Part shown: positions 18,767-26,893 of the stretch, piece after piece | How positions within the stretch are numbered: position 1 is the first letter of the stretch | Layout of the letters: each line of letters opens with the position of its first letter | Position numbers and translations under genes: made by a program | Notes under the pieces: generated by a model | What the model was told of the DNA's origin: nothing | Seen by the model: the letters and a program-made list of their open reading frames with translations, nothing else | The model's database searches: none | DNA from: Rhodophyticola porphyridii | Lineage (GTDB): Bacteria > Pseudomonadota > Alphaproteobacteria > Rhodobacterales > Rhodobacteraceae | NCBI RefSeq assembly: GCF_003688285.1 | Contig: NZ_RCNT01000003.1 | Coordinates: 69,501 to 133,500 of the forward strand | DNA: 64,000 nt | Reading direction: 5' to 3'

Positions 18767-19618
18767 CGCGCGGCGCAGCGCCTGCTCCAATGGCGTCCTC
18801 GGAAGATCCGGTAAGATCGCGTTCAGCGCGCTGCCATCCACGCAGTGCGGCTGATCCCAGAGATACCGCATCTCCAACAGATGCTTCGCCTCTGCCCAGA
18901 ACGGGCGCGCAAGCTGTATCGGCAGCCACGACATCGAAGCGATCTTCATGCGTCGGCCGAGAGCTGCGCCACACGCCTCAGCAAGCTGCTGTCCGGTCAG
19001 GGTGTAGCCTGCATACGCCAGTTCCGTGAACTGACGAAGCTCTCCGCGCATCTCCGCCAACCGTGGCAAGGCCGCCGCCATGTCCGGCAGATAGGCCCAG
19101 GCATGCGGCCGGTCCAAGGCACCGGGATAGACGAGTTTTCCCTTGGCCCAATTCCTGGCGATGATCCGGTCGAACCAGCCTGCGGAAGCCTGATCGTCCA
19201 GAAAATCACCGCCCCGCAGCAGGATCACCTGTATATCCGCCTCGCGGAAGCTCCGTTCCATATCAATTCTCAGGCGACCCAGAGGGTTCTTGGCGCGTTG
19301 GGGCACATCAGGGCCGACAATCGCGGGCATCGCCTCCCGAAATCCATATACATACACATTCGCGGGTTGCATCACCGTGGCGCCGCTCACCCGCGCGGCG
19401 GCAATAACCTGCTCAGTAAGCTCAGGTAGTTGCGCGGCCCATTTGCTGTAGGGAGGGTTCCAGCCATTCACGATCACATCGGCGCCTTGCGCCATGTCCG
19501 GCAAATCGCCCTGCTTCCGGTCAAACTGCTTCACCTGCCATCCGGCCTTGGCAAAGGCTTTGCCTGCGTGGCGGCCAAATCGGCCGGTGCCGCCAAGAAT
19601 AAGTGCTGTTCCGGTCAT
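18710..19618 (-). CDS. NAD-dependent epimerase/dehydratase-like SDR protein
   Basis: 302 residues. The N-terminal Rossmann motif is LILGGTGRFGRHAGKAF, with an NADP-leaning basic stretch (VKQFDRKQGD) after strand 2. YVYGFREAMP lies near residue 95 and ERSFREADIQVILLRGGDF at the middle. The usual YxxxK pair is not clearly seen, so it may be an atypical (NmrA- or epimerase-like) SDR with no known substrate. It is transcribed away from a LysR gene, with 99 bases between starts, and is the likely target of that regulator. Its 3' end runs into the endonuclease-like pseudogene. Confidence 0.8.
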   Translation of the reverse strand: MTGTALILGGTGRFGRHAGKAFAKAGWQVKQFDRKQGDLPDMAQGADVIVNGWNPPYSKWAAQLPELTEQVIAAARVSGATVMQPANVYVYGFREAMPAIVGPDVPQRAKNPLGRLRIDMERSFREADIQVILLRGGDFLDDQASAGWFDRIIARNWAKGKLVYPGALDRPHAWAYLPDMAAALPRLAEMRGELRQFTELAYAGYTLTGQQLAEACGAALGRRMKIASMSWLPIQLARPFWAEAKHLLEMRYLWDQPHCVDGSALNAILPDLPRTPLEQALRRALEVQIDPDQPVVGSGGNR

Positions 19619-19662
19619 CTGCTTGCTCCATCAAGGATTGTGTCTCTCAACCACAATCTTTC

Positions 19663-19720
19663 ATTCACAAACCTTATATCCATTCCCCAAAATCCAATGT
19701 CTGTTATTCATTTGTGAATG
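19663..19720. promoter_or_regulatory. Inverted-repeat operator between the epimerase and LysR genes
   Basis: CATTCACAAA (19663-19672) is the perfect 10-base inverse of TTTGTGAATG (19711-19720), with 38 bases between. The right arm is part of a local dyad, ATTCA-TTTG-TGAAT (19706-19719), of the T-N11-A type favoured by LysR regulators, and includes the lysR start codon. The intergenic region is AT-rich compared with its surroundings. Confidence 0.6.
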
Positions 19721-20614
19721 GCTGTACCTCTCCAAGATCTCGACTGGTCCTTGATCCGCGCGTTTCTGGCGGTGGCGCAAACCGGGTCGCATTCCGGCGC
19801 GGCGCGCTCTCTTGGCGTTTCCCAGCCAACCCTAGGCCGTCAGATCCGCGCGTTGGAAAGGGCCCTTGGCGGCATCCTGTTCGAAAGGCACGCCAAGGGT
19901 TTTGCGCTCACCCCGTTCGGCCAGGCCCTGATACCCGCCGCAACGGAAATGGCCACCGCCGTCGGTCGCTTCGGCATGATCGCCAGCGGCCATGACGGCG
20001 CGCTTGCCGGGTCCGTCCGGATCACCGCGTCGGCCTTTGTGTCATGCTATCTGCTCCCGCCGATCCTGACGGCCCTAAATCGCGCCCATCCCGAGATAAC
20101 CATTGAACTGACCCCATCGGACCGGACAGAAAACCTGCTGTTTCACGAAGCCGACATCGCCATCCGCATGTACCGGCCCAAACAGCTCGACATGATCACC
20201 CGGCATCTGGGCGACCTTCCATTGGGGCTCTACGCCCATGAGAGCTATCTCGCTCGCAACGGGAAACCGAAAGTCTTTGATGATATCCTGACCCATACAG
20301 TTCTGGGTTACGACCGGGACGACCGGATCCTGCGCGGGTTCCGCAACGCGGGGCTTGCCGTCGACCGCTCTTTCTTCGCCCTGCTGTGCGACGATCAGAT
20401 CACTTATTGGCAGCTTGTACTGGCGGGGTTCGGCATCGGCATCGGCCAGCAGGCCGTCGCGGAGCGAAGCCCCGGCGTCTTGCGGATCCTGCCCGAGGCA
20501 CGCCTGCCCGCCCTCCCGGTCTGGCTGACCTGCCACGAAGCGCTGCGCCACACACCTCGCGTAGCGCGGGTTTGGGATGGTCTGTCGAAGGGTCTGGCGC
20601 GCGTCGTTTCTTGA
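19718..20614 (+). CDS. LysR-family transcriptional regulator
   Basis: 298 residues. The winged helix-turn-helix is at residues 8-66 ([23 protein letters not shown], then [17 protein letters not shown]). The effector-binding domain runs to the end ([50 protein letters not shown]). The start at 19718 fits the family, but the preceding bases (TTATTCATTTGTG) hold no Shine-Dalgarno, so the message may be leaderless or poorly translated. A dyad overlaps the start codon, which suggests autorepression. The divergent epimerase gene is the likely target. The effector is unknown. Confidence 0.93.
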   Translation: MAVPLQDLDWSLIRAFLAVAQTGSHSGAARSLGVSQPTLGRQIRALERALGGILFERHAKGFALTPFGQALIPAATEMATAVGRFGMIASGHDGALAGSVRITASAFVSCYLLPPILTALNRAHPEITIELTPSDRTENLLFHEADIAIRMYRPKQLDMITRHLGDLPLGLYAHESYLARNGKPKVFDDILTHTVLGYDRDDRILRGFRNAGLAVDRSFFALLCDDQITYWQLVLAGFGIGIGQQAVAERSPGVLRILPEARLPALPVWLTCHEALRHTPRVARVWDGLSKGLARVVS

Positions 20615-20670
20615 CCCTTCCGGACGCAGCCGTTACCGCCAAGATAACAGAATTCCGAAGGATACCCTCC

Positions 20671-21774
20671 ATGACAAACCGCTCTCTCCTGATTCTGCCC
20701 GGCGACGGCATCGGCCCCGAAGTTATGGCGGAGGTGCGCAAGATCATCGACTGGTTCGGAACCCGCGGGCTTGCCTTCCACGTCTCCGAAGATCTGGTCG
20801 GGGGGGCAGCGTATGACGCACATGGCACACCTTTGCACGATGACACCATGGCCAAGGCGCAGGAAGTGGATGCGGTGCTGCTTGGTGCCGTCGGCGGCCC
20901 CAAATATGACGTACTCGATTTCAGCGTAAAACCGGAACGCGGCCTCCTGCGGCTGCGCAAGGAGATGGATCTCTTCGCCAATCTGCGCCCCGCGCAATGC
21001 TTCGACGCACTTGCGGACTTCTCCTCCCTAAAGAAGGAGGTCGTGTCCGGCCTCGACATCATGATCGTGCGCGAGCTGACATCCGGCGTCTATTTCGGTG
21101 AACCGCGTGGCATCCATGTGGAAGGCAACGAGCGTGTCGGTATCAACACGCAACGCTATACGGAATCCGAGATCGACCGCGTGGCGCGCGCAGCTTTCGA
21201 TCTGGCGCGCAAGCGTGATGGCAGGCTTTGCTCGATGGAAAAGGCCAATGTGATGGAATCGGGCATTCTTTGGCGCGAGGTCGTGCAGGCAGTGGGCGAC
21301 AAGGATTACCCGGATGTGGAGCTTAGCCACATGTACGCGGACGCCGGCGCCATGCAGCTTACCCGCTGGCCGAAGCAGTTCGACGTCATCGTGACCGATA
21401 ACCTTTTCGGCGACCTTCTTTCGGATCTCGCTGCCATGCTGACAGGATCGTTGGGCATGCTACCCTCCGCCTCGCTTGGCGCGCCGATGGAAAACGGTCG
21501 TCCCAAGGCACTTTATGAACCGGTCCATGGCTCTGCCCCTGACATCGCAGGTCAGGGGAAGGCTAATCCGATCGCCTGCATCCTCAGCTTCGCGATGGCC
21601 CTGCGCTATTCCTTCGATCTGGGCGCGGAGGCGGGCCGTCTGGAAAAAGCGGTGGAAGACGTGCTGGCCGATGGCCTGCGGACCGCGGATTTGCTGGGCA
21701 AAGAGGGCGCGACACCGGTCAGCACGGCAGAAATGGGCGATGCAATTGTGACCAAGTTGGCGACATCTGCCTAG
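20671..21774 (+). CDS. leuB: 3-isopropylmalate dehydrogenase
   Basis: 367 residues. It oxidises and decarboxylates 3-isopropylmalate with NAD+. Seen: [16 protein letters not shown], the [10 protein letters not shown] segment, the arginines at [38 protein letters not shown], the metal-binding [20 protein letters not shown], and [19 protein letters not shown]. The start [11 protein letters not shown] is set by homology; AAGGA lies 13 bases upstream. In this genome it is separated from leuD by the membrane protein, the broken endonuclease gene, the epimerase and lysR. Confidence 0.97.
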   Translation: MTNRSLLILPGDGIGPEVMAEVRKIIDWFGTRGLAFHVSEDLVGGAAYDAHGTPLHDDTMAKAQEVDAVLLGAVGGPKYDVLDFSVKPERGLLRLRKEMDLFANLRPAQCFDALADFSSLKKEVVSGLDIMIVRELTSGVYFGEPRGIHVEGNERVGINTQRYTESEIDRVARAAFDLARKRDGRLCSMEKANVMESGILWREVVQAVGDKDYPDVELSHMYADAGAMQLTRWPKQFDVIVTDNLFGDLLSDLAAMLTGSLGMLPSASLGAPMENGRPKALYEPVHGSAPDIAGQGKANPIACILSFAMALRYSFDLGAEAGRLEKAVEDVLADGLRTADLLGKEGATPVSTAEMGDAIVTKLATSA

Positions 21775-21849
21775 AGCATCACCTGATGCCGTGTTTGCAG
21801 TTCGCCTGCACATGAGGCGAGTGCCCATTAGAGTATCGGTGGTATCACC

Positions 21850-22851
21850 ATGACTGAAAACCCTGCCAACACCAATCTTCGCGGCGCACTCCTCGCGCTT
21901 CTGGCCTTTGCGGTCTTCGCCAGCCATGACGTGGTCATCAAGTACCTGGGCGGATCCTACTCTCCCTTCCAGATCGTGTTCTTCAGTGTCCTTTTCGGAT
22001 TTCCGATCGTCACCTTCCTGCTGATGCGCGACGCGTCGAAGGGGAATCTGCGTCCGCGCCATCCTTGGTGGACGGCCGCGCGCACCTTCGCAGCTGTACT
22101 GGCCGGAGTTGGTGCATTCTACGCCTTTTCCACCCTGCCGCTGGCGCAGGTCTATGCGATACTCTTCGCCGGGCCTCTCCTGATTACGCTGATGGCGATC
22201 CCGATGCTGGGCGAGAAGGTGGGCTGGCGTCGCGGTCTTGCGGTTCTGGTCGGCCTAGGGGGGGTACTGGTCGTGCTGCAACCGGGTTCGACCGAGTTGC
22301 AGGCCGGGCATGTAGCAGCGCTTGGGGCGGCCTGCACCGGGGCCTTCGCATCGGTCGTGGTTCGCAAGATCGGACAGGACGAGCGCAGCGTGGTCCTGAT
22401 CCTTTATCCGATGATGGCGAACTTCGTGTTAATGGGGGCCGCTTTGCCCTTTGTATACGAACCGATGCCGCTCGTGGATATCGGGGCCTCCGCCGTGATT
22501 GCCGCACTGGCTTTGGTTGGAACGAGCTGCCTGATCTATGCCTATCGACACGCGCAAGCGGTGATCGTGGCGCCGATGCAGTATTCGCAGATCATCTGGG
22601 CCAGTCTTTATGGCGTATTGCTGTTTGACGAAACCCTGGATCGCGCGACGGTGATCGGCACCGGGATCATCGTCGCCTCAGGCATCTACATCGTGCTCCG
22701 CGAGGGGCGGGGCGGCCACTCGCTCAACACCCCCGTTCTGAGGACCAGGTCGCGAACAGGAACGCCCGGTGCCCCCCGGATCGGACAGTTCCTCTCGCCG
22801 GAGCAGCGCCGCCCGAGGGGCGGGCCCGCGACAGACCGTAGATCTGATTAG
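21850..22851 (+). CDS. EamA/DMT-superfamily inner-membrane exporter
   Basis: 333 residues with ten predicted membrane helices in two EamA repeats (MLGEKVGWRRGLAVLVGLG with LQPG in the first; LFDETLDRATVIGTGIIVASG in the second). The last 50 residues (RGGHSLNTPVLRTRSRTGTPG onwards) are hydrophilic and basic, longer than most family members, and may be a cytoplasmic tail or an extension caused by loss of the original stop. It is 75 bases after leuB. The substrate is unknown. Confidence 0.88.
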   Translation: MTENPANTNLRGALLALLAFAVFASHDVVIKYLGGSYSPFQIVFFSVLFGFPIVTFLLMRDASKGNLRPRHPWWTAARTFAAVLAGVGAFYAFSTLPLAQVYAILFAGPLLITLMAIPMLGEKVGWRRGLAVLVGLGGVLVVLQPGSTELQAGHVAALGAACTGAFASVVVRKIGQDERSVVLILYPMMANFVLMGAALPFVYEPMPLVDIGASAVIAALALVGTSCLIYAYRHAQAVIVAPMQYSQIIWASLYGVLLFDETLDRATVIGTGIIVASGIYIVLREGRGGHSLNTPVLRTRSRTGTPGAPRIGQFLSPEQRRPRGGPATDRRSD

Positions 22852-22959
22852 TCCGCTGGCGATGGCCCCTGTGCAAATCGAGCCACCAATCCGCTGCAGA
22901 GCGCTCTGCATCAGCCCTCTTGCATTGCTCCGCCAGCCCCGCTATCCCGCGCGCACGGT

Positions 22960-23036
22960 CGGAGTGTAGCTCAGCCTGGTAGAGCACTGTCTTCGGGAGG
23001 CAGGGGTCGGAGGTTCGAATCCTCTCACTCCGACCA
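22960..23036 (+). tRNA. tRNA-Pro (anticodon CGG), CCA encoded
   Basis: A 77-base cloverleaf. Acceptor arm CGGAGTG (22960-22966) pairs with CACTCCG (23026-23032). A D-arm (GCTC..GAGC), an anticodon stem CTGTC/GGCAG with loop TTCGGGA (anticodon CGG), and a T-arm GGAGG-TTCGAAT-CCTCT follow. Discriminator A and CCA end it. The stretch just downstream is an insertion scar. Confidence 0.95.
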
Positions 23037-23069
23037 ATATATCAAAGCCCTTCACGCCTCCCCCGGAAA

Positions 23070-23219
23070 TCAGCCGCAACGGATATTGGTCACTGTCCGG
23101 TTGGCCTTCAGGTACGGCGCATCGATCATTACGGTCGTCGTTTCACCGTGCTCGGCGACCAAAGCGGCCATCATTCGCGTGAAGATGTCCTGTTCATGGT
23201 CTTTCTCGAGCCAGATCGC
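23070..23219 (-). mobile_element. Fragment of an IS5-like transposase
   Basis: On the minus strand this short frame reads AIWLEKDHEQDIFTRMMAAL, then VAEHGETTTVMIDAPYLKAN with RTVTNI. The core MIDAPYLKANRT resembles the MID-A/S-T-YLKAHRTA segment around the first catalytic aspartate of IS5-family transposases. It is bounded by stops at both ends (TGA at 23070-23072 and 23220-23222) and keeps only about 50 residues, so it is a dead remnant. No terminal inverted repeats were recognised. Confidence 0.6.
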
Positions 23220-23320
23220 TCATATCACCGCTCCGTGTTTGGAACCGCGAAGCAAGCAGCGCGACGGAAATCAATGAACCCTGACCCTGACGGTCAAACC
23301 GGACACCCGTTGGGAGCACG

Positions 23321-23600
23321 TCACCAGCCGATCAGATCGTACCGCACGTCATGTATGTCAGGCAGGCTGATATGGCGGGCATCGGGCGCATCGCCGGCTC
23401 GCGCGTGAATGGGCGGCCATCGTCGAAATACACCCGCAGCACCCCCGCTCCTTCCCCCCAGAGATAGCGTCGTGTCGCCTGCATCGGCGCGGCGTCGCCA
23501 TAGCGCAGAAACCCGGTTTCGATCTGGGTCAGGCCGGTGCCGTCCGGCTGTCAGGCGACCTCTCCCTCCAGCCGGCCGGAAAGCCCCGCGCCGCCGGGTT
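23321..23600 (-). pseudogene. Remnant of a DUF6314-family gene
   Basis: Read on the minus strand: LSGRLEGEVA, an in-frame stop (TGA at 23551-23553), then QPDGTGLTQIETGFLRYGDA and YLWGEGAGVLRVYFDDGRPF. A frame change is then needed to continue HARAGDAPDARHISLPDIHD and VRYDLIGW, with a stop at 23321-23323. This order matches the DUF6314 proteins found in Rhodobacteraceae as I remember them. The expected N-terminus and C-terminal third are missing; the IS5-like scrap lies where the latter should be. No function is known for the family. Confidence 0.6.
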
Positions 23601-23754
23601 TCTTCAGCTGCCGCTTGTCCAGCCCTCGACCGCTCGTGAATTCGCCTCCGCCGTCTGTGAAGGCTCGACTGATTTCGGCCAAGCCCGGCGCTAACCCTCT
23701 TTCTGGCAGGGCGGCGCAGGCCGGTCCTCGAAGCAATCAGATTGGAGATTATGA

Positions 23755-24996
23755 ATGAGACTTACAGTTTCTTCCCGTCCGGGCGCGCTCGTGTTGAGCC
23801 TCGGGCTTGGCCTTCTGGCGCAAATCATGCCGAACTCGGTTCTGGCGGAGGAAGCCGAGTTCTTCCGCGACATCCGCCCCAACCACTGGGTCTGGAATGG
23901 GGCCGACCCGCTGACCACCAACGCGATACTGGAGCGTGTTCGCATTGCCGGTATCGGCGCTGAGCGCCCTGATCTTGCCAGCGCCGCCGGCGGCACCGTC
24001 TGGACAGAAGAATTCACCCTGGTCGGCGATGCGTTGCGCGCGCTCGCCGAAGAGCAGGAAGCGCTCGGCCTGACAGGTGCCGCGGCAGAGCTCTACATGC
24101 GCGCCTCGGCCAACTACACGCTCGCCAAGTACCCGCTTATCAACCCGGGCGTAGCGGAGGAACGCGCCTTCGCAGCAAGCCTTGAGACGCTGCACCGCGC
24201 CTACACGCTGCGCGGTTACACTGTGGAATATGTGAGCACTCCGTATAATGGCGGCGACGCGGATGGACATATCCTCTTCCCCGCCGGAGCGCCCCCCGTC
24301 GGTGGCTGGCCCTTGGTCGTCGCGTCGAACGGGATCGATGTGAACCAGGGTGAGTTTTTCACCTTCGCCCAGGATATTGCCGACCGGGGCATGGCCTTTT
24401 TGATGTATGACATCGCCGGCACTGGCACCAATGCCGAGTTCCCGCTTGCGCCAGATTACGAAACCTTGCCAGCCGCTTTGGCCGAAAGCCTTGCTGACAA
24501 TCCGCGCATCGATGCCAGAAACATGGCCATACTGGGGGTAAGTTTCGGTGGTAATGGTGCCGTGAAGCTGGCTCATACGAGGCCCGATCTCTTTGCCGCC
24601 GCGGTCAATGTTTGCGGCCCGTTGCATTCGGCCTTCCAGGTTCCGGAGGAGAATTTCGAGGATATCGGCCTGATGTACCGGCTTGCCCTCTTCGACCGCA
24701 CCGATCTGCCACAGGATGACGTCGCCGGGTTTCTGGCCCACATGCGCGGGTTCTCTCTCATTGATCAGGGGGTCATTATCCCTGGTGAGACGGTAACGGA
24801 TGTGCCGATCCTGTCGGTGAACGCACGCAACGACTATGTCGCGCCCGAGTTCGATATGGAGCTTGCCAACGCCTCCACCTCAGACGGGATGATCATCTAT
24901 TCTGGCTCCGACGACCATTGCCCGCAAGACCGCTTCACTGTCATGCCGCAAATCGCGGACTGGCTGGCCGAGCGTCTGGTCTCAACGCCGAGCTGA
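23755..24996 (+). CDS. Secreted alpha/beta-hydrolase, FrsA/DUF1100-like
   Basis: 413 residues with a signal peptide (VLSLGLGLLAQIMPNSVLA, cut near 31). An N-terminal helical cap region (residues 50-150, with repeat-like ALRALAEEQEALGLTGAAAE) leads to the hydrolase core. Triad candidates are Ser263 in GVSFGGNG, Asp360 in NARNDYVAP and His388 in GSDDHCPQ. The overall plan resembles FrsA-type esterases, but it is exported here. A GGAG site precedes ATG 23755. It opens a four-gene plus-strand block lying directly behind the tRNA-Pro scar. The substrate (an ester or peptide) is unknown. Confidence 0.8.
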   Translation: MRLTVSSRPGALVLSLGLGLLAQIMPNSVLAEEAEFFRDIRPNHWVWNGADPLTTNAILERVRIAGIGAERPDLASAAGGTVWTEEFTLVGDALRALAEEQEALGLTGAAAELYMRASANYTLAKYPLINPGVAEERAFAASLETLHRAYTLRGYTVEYVSTPYNGGDADGHILFPAGAPPVGGWPLVVASNGIDVNQGEFFTFAQDIADRGMAFLMYDIAGTGTNAEFPLAPDYETLPAALAESLADNPRIDARNMAILGVSFGGNGAVKLAHTRPDLFAAAVNVCGPLHSAFQVPEENFEDIGLMYRLALFDRTDLPQDDVAGFLAHMRGFSLIDQGVIIPGETVTDVPILSVNARNDYVAPEFDMELANASTSDGMIIYSGSDDHCPQDRFTVMPQIADWLAERLVSTPS

Positions 24997-25146
24997 CGCA
25001 GGGACCCGAACGGTCTGGCCGTGACCCAAACGAACGCCGGCCAAACCCTTTACCAAGAAACGCTGCGAAACCCCGGCACGGATCGCGGTTTCTGCGTGCA
25101 AAGACTCCAGCCCGAACGCACCGGCGCCAACCAAGGAATGAAGGAC

Positions 25147-25944
25147 ATGACCACAAAAGCTCGCCACACACTCATCGCCGCGACAAGCGCCGTCTTGCTG
25201 GTTTCCGCAGGCAGCGGCCTACAGGCGCAATCGCTCTCTGAGGGATGGGAAGGCTATATCGGCATTGGAGCGTCGAGCGCTCCGACGTTTTCCGGCTCCG
25301 ACGAAACCAAAGCTGGGGTGGCCGTTGATGTCGACCTCACATGGAACCAAAGGGTTTTCCTCCGATCGGACGCAGGAGTTGGCTTCTATGCCCTAAATGG
25401 CGAGCGCTCGGGCAGCCCACTCACCCTTGGCTTCGGGATCGGATACGATTTCGACGAGCGGCTCGCAGTAGATGACGCGCGTCTGACGGGGCTCACGGAT
25501 ATCGAATCAGGCGCCACCTTCAATGCGTTTCTGGAATACGAGTTGGGGCTCGCTGATCTCGAAGTCCTTGCCTCCCGCGGCCTTGGCAGTTCGGGTCACG
25601 AGGGCACCACGGTCGAGTTCAGCATCGGGTTTGATCTCCCCGTTTCCGACCGCACAATCGTCTCTATCTCTCCGTTCGCGACCTGGGCCGACGACACCTA
25701 TACCAGCGCATTCTATGGAGTCTCCGCCGCTGAGTCGCTGGCCTCTGGCTATGGCCCCTACACAGCCGGCGCGGGCTTAATGGAGGCAGGTCTGGAGGTG
25801 ACCGCAGTTCACTTCCTGAATGACAGCTTTGGCCTGTTGGGACAGGTCGAATACAGCAACCTGCTTGGAGATGCACAGGACAGCCCCCTTACCTTCCAGG
25901 ACGATGCGCTCGAGGTCGCGGTTGGTGTTCTCTACAGATTCTGA
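25147..25944 (+). CDS. MipA/OmpV-family outer-membrane beta-barrel protein
   Basis: 265 residues. A signal peptide (TLIAATSAVLLVSAGSGLQA) is followed by YIGIGASSAPTFSGSDET, typical of MipA/OmpV starts. Alternating strands follow, ending with the outer-membrane C-terminal signature ALEVAVGVLYRF (terminal Phe). Family members scaffold murein enzymes or act as small-solute barrels. The start is ATG 25147, with AAGGA at 25133-25137; an in-frame ATG at 25138 is possible. It lies 150 bases after the FrsA-like hydrolase and 33 bases before the next gene, all on the same strand. Confidence 0.82.
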   Translation: MTTKARHTLIAATSAVLLVSAGSGLQAQSLSEGWEGYIGIGASSAPTFSGSDETKAGVAVDVDLTWNQRVFLRSDAGVGFYALNGERSGSPLTLGFGIGYDFDERLAVDDARLTGLTDIESGATFNAFLEYELGLADLEVLASRGLGSSGHEGTTVEFSIGFDLPVSDRTIVSISPFATWADDTYTSAFYGVSAAESLASGYGPYTAGAGLMEAGLEVTAVHFLNDSFGLLGQVEYSNLLGDAQDSPLTFQDDALEVAVGVLYRF

Positions 25945-25977
25945 CCCTTAGCTCAGATACGCTGAAAGAAGCTTCGA

Positions 25978-26877
25978 ATGCTGTGGAGAATACTTGGCGG
26001 AATGATCGCACTGGCATCCATGATTTCGGTTCTTGCATATGGGTTCGTTCTGGGCGGGTGGTTCAAACCGAAATCGACTTTGGACGAGCATCTGGCCGAA
26101 TTGCAGGACCACTGTCATGTCGAAATACCGGAGGGTAAAATGCCTTCAAATGGATTTCCGACAGCAGTGCTTGTTCCAGGGTGCCTCGGCAGCCGGGAAC
26201 ATCATCAAGAATGGGGCGAGGCAATTTGCGCCGCGGGCTGGGCGACGGTAACCGTAGACAGTTTCGCGCCCAGGAGGCTTCACGGTGATGTGAGATTGTC
26301 GCGCATCTGTCACGGAGGGCGCCCCTGGGGTTTTGTGCGCGCGGTCAACGTGATTGCGGCCGTCACCATTGCTTCCCAGCGTACCGAGCTCGATGCGGAT
26401 CGGGTAACCCTTCTTGGCTGGGCACATGGTGGATGGAGCGTAATGGATGCGTTGAGCTCCGGCGATGTGTCACGCCCCACAAACCTGATCGAAACGCCGC
26501 CCGACTGGTCAGACGGTGTTTTGGCCAGCCTCCTGTTCTATCCCTATTGTGGGTTTGGATCGCGCACTGAACGGTTTGGGTGGGTCTGGGACATCCCGAC
26601 CATGTTGTTCATGCGTTCAGATGATCGGACCGTCCTGCCGGGGGTCTGCGTCTCGGCTGCGGAACGTTTGCAGCGTGACACGGTGCGCACCGAGTTGAGC
26701 CTGTTTGGCGGTGTGACACATTGGTTCGACAATTCTGGTGATCTGGATAGCTCGGATCACGCCTTTGACCAGAAGTTGACTCGTCGAGTGCGATCAGAGG
26801 TCATCGAAAAGCTTGGGAATCTTGCGCAAGATCCCTGCGAGGCCGAAACAACGCCGATCATTCAATGCAAGGGCTAG
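25978..26877 (+). CDS. Membrane-anchored dienelactone-hydrolase-like protein lacking the nucleophile
   Basis: 299 residues. One N-terminal hydrophobic segment (residues 5-27) probably anchors or exports it. The core has VLVPGCLGSREHHQEWGEAI, VTVDSFAPRR and a nucleophile elbow reading G147-W-A-H-G151. The residue at the nucleophile place is Ala149, where family members have Ser or Cys. Candidate acid and base remain (Asp216 in RSDDRT, His248 in GVTHWF). It may therefore be a pseudo-enzyme, for example a ligand sensor. The LytTR gene follows after 16 bases, so the two are likely co-expressed. Base composition is lower in GC than in the neighbouring housekeeping genes. Confidence 0.75.
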   Translation: MLWRILGGMIALASMISVLAYGFVLGGWFKPKSTLDEHLAELQDHCHVEIPEGKMPSNGFPTAVLVPGCLGSREHHQEWGEAICAAGWATVTVDSFAPRRLHGDVRLSRICHGGRPWGFVRAVNVIAAVTIASQRTELDADRVTLLGWAHGGWSVMDALSSGDVSRPTNLIETPPDWSDGVLASLLFYPYCGFGSRTERFGWVWDIPTMLFMRSDDRTVLPGVCVSAAERLQRDTVRTELSLFGGVTHWFDNSGDLDSSDHAFDQKLTRRVRSEVIEKLGNLAQDPCEAETTPIIQCKG

Positions 26878-26893
26878 AGTTTGGGAGGAAAGA

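Noticed and set aside
23037-23754. An intact insertion sequence after tRNA-Pro
   Set aside because: Only about 50 transposase codons remain, bounded by stops, and no terminal repeats or target duplication were seen.
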